DNA from: Deltaproteobacteria bacterium
GTDB lineage: Bacteria; Desulfobacterota; DSM-4660; Desulfatiglandales; HGW-15
Assembly: GCA_030671095.1 (NCBI GenBank)
Contig: DAOVAK010000070.1
Coordinates: 1 to 9,365 of the forward strand
Direction of reading: 5' to 3'
DNA: 9,365 bases
The translations under genes were made by a program, and so were the position numbers. Numbering within the stretch: position 1 is the first letter of the stretch; every line of letters begins with the position of its first letter. This document shows positions 5,404 through 9,365 of the stretch, one piece after another. The notes under the pieces are model-generated. The model made no database searches and was not told the DNA's origin. It was given only the letters and a program-made list of their open reading frames with translations.

Positions 5404-8400
5404 AATCTGCTCCTGATATGGGTTCAAATACCCTCTTTAGGCCTATTATACCCTCTTTTGTGTCCACGTGAGAGCGTATTCGTACGTTGCCTTCCATTAT
5501 CTTTTGATCCCCCTCCCGGGGAGGGAGTCCTGTGGTGGATGAAATCAATACGGGCCTGAGCTCATCATTATTCCTTAAGGAAACCGACTGGATATCAAAG
5601 GCAAGGTCAGCCGCCTGGATATCTTTTTTGAAGGTGTTGCTGTTGATAATTGTGTTGGCTGTTTCGATCCAAAGGGGCAACGCGCCTGAGGCGCCGTAAA
5701 TGGTCACATTCTTACCCTTCATAGGACGATTGTCATCGTATCCCACATAACTTGCTATGACATATCCCTTCTGGGTATCAAGTTGACTCGGATTCTTTTG
5801 GAGTCCAGGGATAAACCCGACGAAACTGGAGTTGGTAAATCGATCAGCCGTGCCCGTCTTCCCGAAAGAAGGAATGGGGATGTCAAGTTCTTCATTGTCG
5901 ATTTCAACAGAGAGGTGAATAGCATCCTTGGCCCTTTGCCCTGTTCCATTTTCTATGACCTGGTGAAGGATTTCGGAAACCAGCCCCGATACCCGGCCTG
6001 TAAGTATCCTTTTTGGTTGGGGCCTGTATTCCCATAGGGTTTCACCCTCCCGGTCCACGATCTTGGTTATGACGGGTACCAAGCCTGGCTTCAAACCATC
6101 CGAGATGGGGTAAACAAGCCCTGTCATTATCGTGTGATAGGCCAGGGCTGAATCAATAATACTTATGGAGTTTGCACCAAGAGGAAAAGAGAGGACCGGG
6201 TCAAGCCTCGTGGAAATTCCCATTTCCTTGGAGAGATGAGTCACATACATTAAGTTCACAAGTGTCCTAAAGTCTCTCACCTTAGAAAGCACCGCCAGAT
6301 CGTAACGGTTTTGGCTCACCAATTTCTTATAGCTCTCTTGGAGCTGAAGTTGCAGTAGATCAACCCCTTCAGAAGGAATCAAACCGTTGATCCATACTGC
6401 TTCCACCGACAAAGGTTCGGACCTATCAAAAATCCATTCAGGTGTGACAGGAGTCAGCTCAGTAAGATCCGTTTCATTCATGGGGTCTGCGTAAATCACC
6501 CTTAAGCCGGCCTTTTCGCTTTCTGTAAAATAAAAAGAACGTAAGGTTTTCCGGAGCTCCTCTATCCAAGTTTGTTTTTCATCTTTTTTGTAAAGATCCA
6601 ATAGGTCTTGGATCCTCTTAAAACACCTCTTCATCTCAAAATTCAGGGTTCGAAGCCTCTGAAAACTTAGACTGTTAATCTGACTTTCGTGGGGGTCCTT
6701 GAGATTCAGTTTTGCGGCGTCCACATTGAAATGAAGCCTGCGGACATTTTCCAGCGCATTTTCATGTCCGATAAATATGAGATCAGATTCGATCTCTTTC
6801 TTGGCTTCTTGGAAAGCCGCTTCCATCAATGCCTCCTTATTGACGACCACGCCATGCTTATCCCGTATCCTTTTTACGTAATCTTCATATGCTTCGTCCC
6901 CTTTTCTGGCCAGTCCGACCAACTCCACCACGTGACGGAATTCACTCATATTGAGGCGATCCGTAAGATGGTACAGGAGCCAGACAGTGGCCAAATTCTC
7001 TGATTTGACCCCTGCCCAAGCGATGGAGACCTTATCGGATTCAGGTTCATGATCCGGTTTTGGGAGATAGAAGGTATTTTCAAAACGAAACAGATCCCTC
7101 CTGTTTACAAGGGGGTCTAAGCTGTTCCACTTGAGCTGAAAAGCAGCCGTGTAGACCAGAGGCTTAAAAATGGACCCCAACTGCCTTTTGGCATCCACAG
7201 CGCGGTTAAAATAGCGGTCGAAAAAGCCACCCACCATCGCCTTTATCAAACCTTCCTTCAGGACAACGATTCCACCTTCCAGCTCTGGAAACTTGGAGAG
7301 CATGAGTCGTGTCTGACCATTTCCGTTCCGGGTTTCCATGACCTGCACCGCCACCAGATCCCCCACCTGGAAGTTCTTCATGAAGTCGGCGACATGGCGT
7401 CTGTCAAATGGGGCCCAGCTACCCAGCTTCCACTTCAGCCATGCCTGGCCCGTGGGTTTGAGCCCATCGTAATCAATGATGCCCCCGCCCTTGTCCCAGG
7501 CTACGATCACAGAGGGATTTTGTTTATCCCTTTTGATATGGGTAATGCGGCACAAGAAGGGAAGGTCGGTTTTTCCCCTTTTGAGGCTTTCACTGGCGGA
7601 GGCCCCGTAGTCTTCTCTCGCAGGACGGGTGCTGTAGCCTGACAATTGGACATCCAGCAGAGGCAAATGTCGTCGGATGCTCCTCAGAGCCCCTTCCTGG
7701 ATCTCCCTGTTGATGGAGGTGTATATCCTAACGCCGGAGGTGGCAATGTTGTCCACGCCCTGTTCCTGAAGTATTTCCGTAAAATAACCCGATTCAAGCT
7801 GTTCACGAATATAGTCGAGAATCACATTCAATCTGTAGGTCACTTTTCCTTCTTTAAAGGGGACCTCTTCTTTTTTAGCCTCTAGATATTGCTCTTGTGT
7901 GATGAAGTTCATTTTTCGCATGGCCGCAAGAACATAGTTCTTCCGAGATTTGGCCAGTTGCCTCACCTTTTCTTTTTCTGCTTCTGTCTTTTTGGTGAAG
8001 GGGTTATATCTGAAAGGCCCTTTTACGGAGCCGGCGATGAAGGCGGATTCGGCAAGATCCAGGTCCTCTGCCTCTTTGTCAAAAAAATATTGGGCCGCAA
8101 TTCTGAGACCTCTCCCAAAACCAGTCACAAAGAACTGGTTGATATACATTTCAAGAATTTCTTCCTTGCTATACTCGCTCTCGAGGAGTCTGGCCTGGAT
8201 CAACTCCTTTAACTTGGACATGTATGACCTTTTCTGCCTTTTGAAAATATTTTTGGCGGTCTGCTGAGTTATAGTACTTCCGCCCTGAACGACCTTGCGG
8301 GCCTTAATATTAGCAATCATAGCCCTGGTCATCGCCTTCATATCGAAACCAGAGTGGTTGAAGTAATTTCTGTCTTCGGCCGCAATGATTGCCTTTATAA

Positions 8401-8650
8401 ACGTCTTTGGGATATTGGCGTACTGGATGTATTTGCGATGGGTCTTTTCAAAAAATACACCGATCGGTGTTTCTCCATCATCATAATAGACAGGGCTTTC
8501 AGAAAAAATGATGCTGTCAATAACCCCTCTCTCTATTCGAGTGGAGGCGTCCCTGGATACCTGAATGTAAAGAATAAACAGGAGAAGGACCAGAAATAGG
8601 AACAGAGATCCCACGGAATAGATGAATATTTTGAGCTTTTTTCTTTTCAT
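5381..8650 (-). CDS. Class A penicillin-binding protein, PBP1A type, with enlarged transpeptidase domain
   Basis: Bifunctional peptidoglycan synthase: it polymerises lipid II into glycan strands and crosslinks stem peptides in the periplasm. At 1089 residues it is longer than most PBP1A proteins (about 850). Order: basic start and membrane anchor (residues 8-29); GT51 glycosyltransferase with E92 in EDRNYFNHSG, GGSTITQQ (123-130) and second catalytic Glu E149 in KLKELIQA; OB-like domain about 362-455; transpeptidase with S493 in SIFK (nucleophile; K496), S550-E551-N552 and K931-T932-G933. All catalytic motifs are intact. SxN and KTG are 381 residues apart, against about 130-190 in the E. coli enzymes as I recall, because of a helix-rich insert around 585-792. 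ATG 8650 is chosen for GGTGA seven bases upstream; an extension to 8674 would be translated repeat sequence. First gene of an operon with the lipoprotein and fxsA genes. Confidence 0.93.
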   Translation of the reverse strand: MKRKKLKIFIYSVGSLFLFLVLLLFILYIQVSRDASTRIERGVIDSIIFSESPVYYDDGETPIGVFFEKTHRKYIQYANIPKTFIKAIIAAEDRNYFNHSGFDMKAMTRAMIANIKARKVVQGGSTITQQTAKNIFKRQKRSYMSKLKELIQARLLESEYSKEEILEMYINQFFVTGFGRGLRIAAQYFFDKEAEDLDLAESAFIAGSVKGPFRYNPFTKKTEAEKEKVRQLAKSRKNYVLAAMRKMNFITQEQYLEAKKEEVPFKEGKVTYRLNVILDYIREQLESGYFTEILQEQGVDNIATSGVRIYTSINREIQEGALRSIRRHLPLLDVQLSGYSTRPAREDYGASASESLKRGKTDLPFLCRITHIKRDKQNPSVIVAWDKGGGIIDYDGLKPTGQAWLKWKLGSWAPFDRRHVADFMKNFQVGDLVAVQVMETRNGNGQTRLMLSKFPELEGGIVVLKEGLIKAMVGGFFDRYFNRAVDAKRQLGSIFKPLVYTAAFQLKWNSLDPLVNRRDLFRFENTFYLPKPDHEPESDKVSIAWAGVKSENLATVWLLYHLTDRLNMSEFRHVVELVGLARKGDEAYEDYVKRIRDKHGVVVNKEALMEAAFQEAKKEIESDLIFIGHENALENVRRLHFNVDAAKLNLKDPHESQINSLSFQRLRTLNFEMKRCFKRIQDLLDLYKKDEKQTWIEELRKTLRSFYFTESEKAGLRVIYADPMNETDLTELTPVTPEWIFDRSEPLSVEAVWINGLIPSEGVDLLQLQLQESYKKLVSQNRYDLAVLSKVRDFRTLVNLMYVTHLSKEMGISTRLDPVLSFPLGANSISIIDSALAYHTIMTGLVYPISDGLKPGLVPVITKIVDREGETLWEYRPQPKRILTGRVSGLVSEILHQVIENGTGQRAKDAIHLSVEIDNEELDIPIPSFGKTGTADRFTNSSFVGFIPGLQKNPSQLDTQKGYVIASYVGYDDNRPMKGKNVTIYGASGALPLWIETANTIINSNTFKKDIQAADLAFDIQSVSLRNNDELRPVLISSTTGLPPREGDQKIMEGNVRIRSHVDTKEGIIGLKRVFEPISGADYEEEPDI
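5410..5414 (-). promoter_or_regulatory. Shine-Dalgarno site of the lipoprotein gene, inside the PBP gene
   Basis: AGGAG on the minus strand, six bases before the ATG at 5403. It lies within the last codons of the PBP gene, so ribosomes finishing the PBP pass directly over it, which favours translational coupling. Confidence 0.75.
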
Positions 8651-8657
8651 CGGAAAT

Positions 8658-8687
8658 TCACCGCAGAGGCGCAAAGAGCGCAGAGGC
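8658..8687 (-). repeat. Dispersed CGCAGAGG repeat, copy B, next to the PBP start codon
   Basis: On the plus strand this reads as an 'accgcagaggcgcaaagagcg' type sequence. On the minus strand it ends in GCGGTGA, seven bases before the PBP ATG. It agrees with copy C (8973-9004, opposite orientation) at roughly 21 of 28 bases. The GGTGA at its end also serves as the likely ribosome binding site for the PBP gene. Confidence 0.65.
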
Positions 8688-8694
8688 CAGTTAT

Positions 8695-8729
8695 TTTTTG
8701 CTTTCCGCTGATAGGGCGGAAAGCAAAAA
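8695..8729. repeat. Perfect 14-bp hairpin
   Basis: TTTTTGCTTTCCGC (8695-8708) pairs with GCGGAAAGCAAAAA (8716-8729) around a 7-base loop. Its A/T base gives no proper T-run after the stem on either strand, so I call it a repeat palindrome. It could still weakly end transcription coming from the ATP-grasp gene, leaving the PBP operon to its own promoter. Confidence 0.65.
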
Positions 8730-8790
8730 GAACAAGCTCCGCAAGTCTGCTCCCATTTGTAGTTCGTTCCACATACTCTCAGATGATTGC

Positions 8791-8880
8791 TCAGTTAAGA
8801 TGCAATAGTATTCCTAGCTTTAGCCCTAACATTTTGAGATAAGTCAACCCATTGATATCCGTTGTTTTCACGTAGCGCAT
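8791..8880 (-). pseudogene. Remnant of a GxxExxY-family gene (C-terminal end only)
   Basis: The minus-strand frame ending at the TGA at 8791 reads MRYVKTTDINGLTYLKMLGLKLGILLHLN. As I recall the family, GxxExxY proteins (PD-(D/E)XK-like, PF13366) end in a stretch of the form 'AVK..TDIHEAQ.LTYLK.TGLKLGLLINF'. The match LTYLK-x-x-GLKLG-x-LL is good, with a small gap before it. The nuclease-like part with GxxExxY is absent. The same frame runs upstream into hairpin and repeat sequence (to 9009), so no functional protein is expected. This is based on one short motif recalled from memory. Confidence 0.45.
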
Positions 8881-8901
8881 GGAAATGAGGAAATCGCAAT
8901 A

Positions 8902-8966
8902 TTTCCCTTTCTGCCCTCCCTCCGCGGCGTAGGCCCTAAGGGCCTGAGGCTCAGCAGAAAGGGAAA
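8902..8966. repeat. Perfect 13-bp inverted repeat with a nested 7-bp palindrome
   Basis: TTTCCCTTTCTGC (8902-8914) pairs exactly with GCAGAAAGGGAAA (8954-8966). In its loop, AGGCCCT (8931-8937) pairs with AGGGCCT (8939-8945) around a single A. No T-run follows on the minus strand, although the site lies about 45-100 bp past the ATP-grasp stop and could trim or protect that transcript. Confidence 0.65.
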
Positions 8967-8972
8967 GGTTTA

Positions 8973-9004
8973 TTTTCTTTGCGTCCTCCGCGTCTTTGCG
9001 GTGA
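8973..9004 (+). repeat. Dispersed CGCAGAGG repeat, copy C, just past the ATP-grasp stop
   Basis: The plus strand reads TTTTCTTTGCGTCCTCCGCG and then TCTTTGCGGTGA. It is inverted relative to copy B and in the same orientation as the decayed copy A at 142-166. It ends four bases from the stop codon of the ATP-grasp gene. Confidence 0.65.
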
Positions 9005-9008
9005 GCCA

Positions 9009-9365
9009 CTATGTCAGCTCTCCTGAGAGGAGTTTTTCCCTCAAAATCTCTTTAAGGTCCATGCCCTTCATCTGCAGACCCTTGCGGCCATATTTCATAT
9101 TGGCCTCAACCAGATACCATTTTCCGTTTTTCTGTATGAAATCGAGTCCCACATCATTGAATTTGCATTTTTGAGAGAATTCCTGGGCCATCTTTATTCC
9201 TTGCGAAGGGATGCCCTCAAAATCAAATGATCCGCCCTGAAAGATATTTGTCTTGAAACTTCCAGGAGAGCAGACTCGCCAGTAGGCCAGAATGGGTTCA
9301 TAGTTGATAAGAATAACTCTCAGGTCCCTCTCATGGGGAAGATATTCTTGGATGTAGGCCACATG
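9009..9365 (-). CDS. RimK-like ATP-grasp ligase, C-terminal part only
   Basis: The last 118 codons of an ATP-grasp enzyme; the 5' part lies beyond the right edge, and the frame stays open to base 9365. ATP-grasp enzymes join a carboxylate to an amine or thiol through an acyl-phosphate. The part seen fits the RimK branch: YIQEYLPHERDLRVILI (central strand of the ATP-grasp fold with the conserved Arg), FKTNIFQGG (compare FRSNLHRGG in RimK), then DVGLDFI and LVEANMKYG, where E and N would bind Mg2+ ions. The apparent GTG start at 9362 is internal to the domain and is not the true start. Substrate cannot be told from this part. It is transcribed toward the PBP gene but is separated from it by the 350-bp repeat unit, so it is probably not in the same operon. 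Confidence 0.85.
   Translation of the reverse strand, partial: HVAYIQEYLPHERDLRVILINYEPILAYWRVCSPGSFKTNIFQGGSFDFEGIPSQGIKMAQEFSQKCKFNDVGLDFIQKNGKWYLVEANMKYGRKGLQMKGMDLKEILREKLLSGELT

Larger units (their letters stand above)
8658..9004. mobile_element. Repeat unit of about 347 bp bounded by inverted dispersed-repeat copies (MITE-like)
   Basis: The unit begins TCACCGCA and ends TGCGGTGA, a perfect 8-bp inverted terminus that continues inward as a diverged match of about 28 bp. Inside lie a perfect 14-bp hairpin, a perfect 13-bp hairpin with a nested 7-bp stem, and a decayed protein fragment. It nearly fills the gap between the ATP-grasp stop (9009-9011) and the PBP start (8650). I see no target-site duplication and no transposase, so it may be a passively spread repeat or two independent repeat insertions rather than a true mobile element. 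Confidence 0.45.

Noticed and set aside
7394..8267. Several plus-strand open frames of 80-107 codons opposite the PBP gene
   Set aside because: They are antisense shadows of the intact PBP reading frame, without ribosome sites or recognisable domains.
8791..9009. Minus-strand frame of 72 codons as a functional gene
   Set aside because: Its first half is translated repeat and hairpin sequence (HRKDAEDAKK and onward). Only the last 30 codons look like a real protein family, so I list that part as a remnant.
8650..9010. True insertion with target-site duplication around the repeat unit
   Set aside because: The bases flanking TCACCGCA and TGCGGTGA show no matching direct repeat, so a transposition event is not proven.

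Overview
The window holds seven protein-coding genes, one of them cut by the window edge, plus three stretches of repeat- and palindrome-rich non-coding DNA. Gene content suggests a Gram-negative, double-membrane bacterium: it has a lipoprotein with a lipobox, a large class A penicillin-binding protein of PBP1A type, and FxsA. The scattered 'CGCAGAGG/CCTCCGCG' repeats are of a kind I associate with Desulfobacterota (former Deltaproteobacteria) and environmental genomes. That taxonomic placement is an inference, not shown by any marker gene here.

Layout. 1-257 is non-coding: a strong intrinsic terminator (88-114) for a gene to the left of the window, two further small hairpins and one degenerate repeat copy. 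258-641 (+) encodes a DUF2784 membrane protein, followed by dinB (DNA polymerase IV, 758-1966, +). 1967-2454 is a convergent intergenic region with a cluster of palindromes. 2455-3372 (-) encodes a PfkB-family sugar kinase close to the YihV branch. A gap of about 230 bp follows. Then comes a tight minus-strand operon, read from right to left: a class A PBP (8650-5381), a TPR-like lipoprotein whose start overlaps the PBP gene's end (5403-4015), and FxsA 16 bp further on (3998-3603). 8651-9008 is a repeat unit of about 347 bp bounded by inverted copies of the dispersed repeat, with palindromes and what looks like the last scrap of a GxxExxY-family gene. 9009-9365 (-) is the C-terminal part of a RimK-like ATP-grasp ligase whose start lies outside the window.

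How the genes fit together. The PBP-lipoprotein-FxsA cluster is the most coherent unit: a peptidoglycan polymerase and crosslinker, a probably outer-membrane helical lipoprotein translationally coupled to it, and a small inner-membrane protein. By analogy with LpoA and LpoP, the lipoprotein is a candidate activator of this PBP. The PBP itself carries about 200 extra residues inside its transpeptidase domain, between the SxN and KTG motifs. DinB, the DUF2784 protein, the kinase and the ATP-grasp enzyme have no evident link to that cluster. I found no CRISPR array, phage module, transposase gene, rRNA or tRNA.
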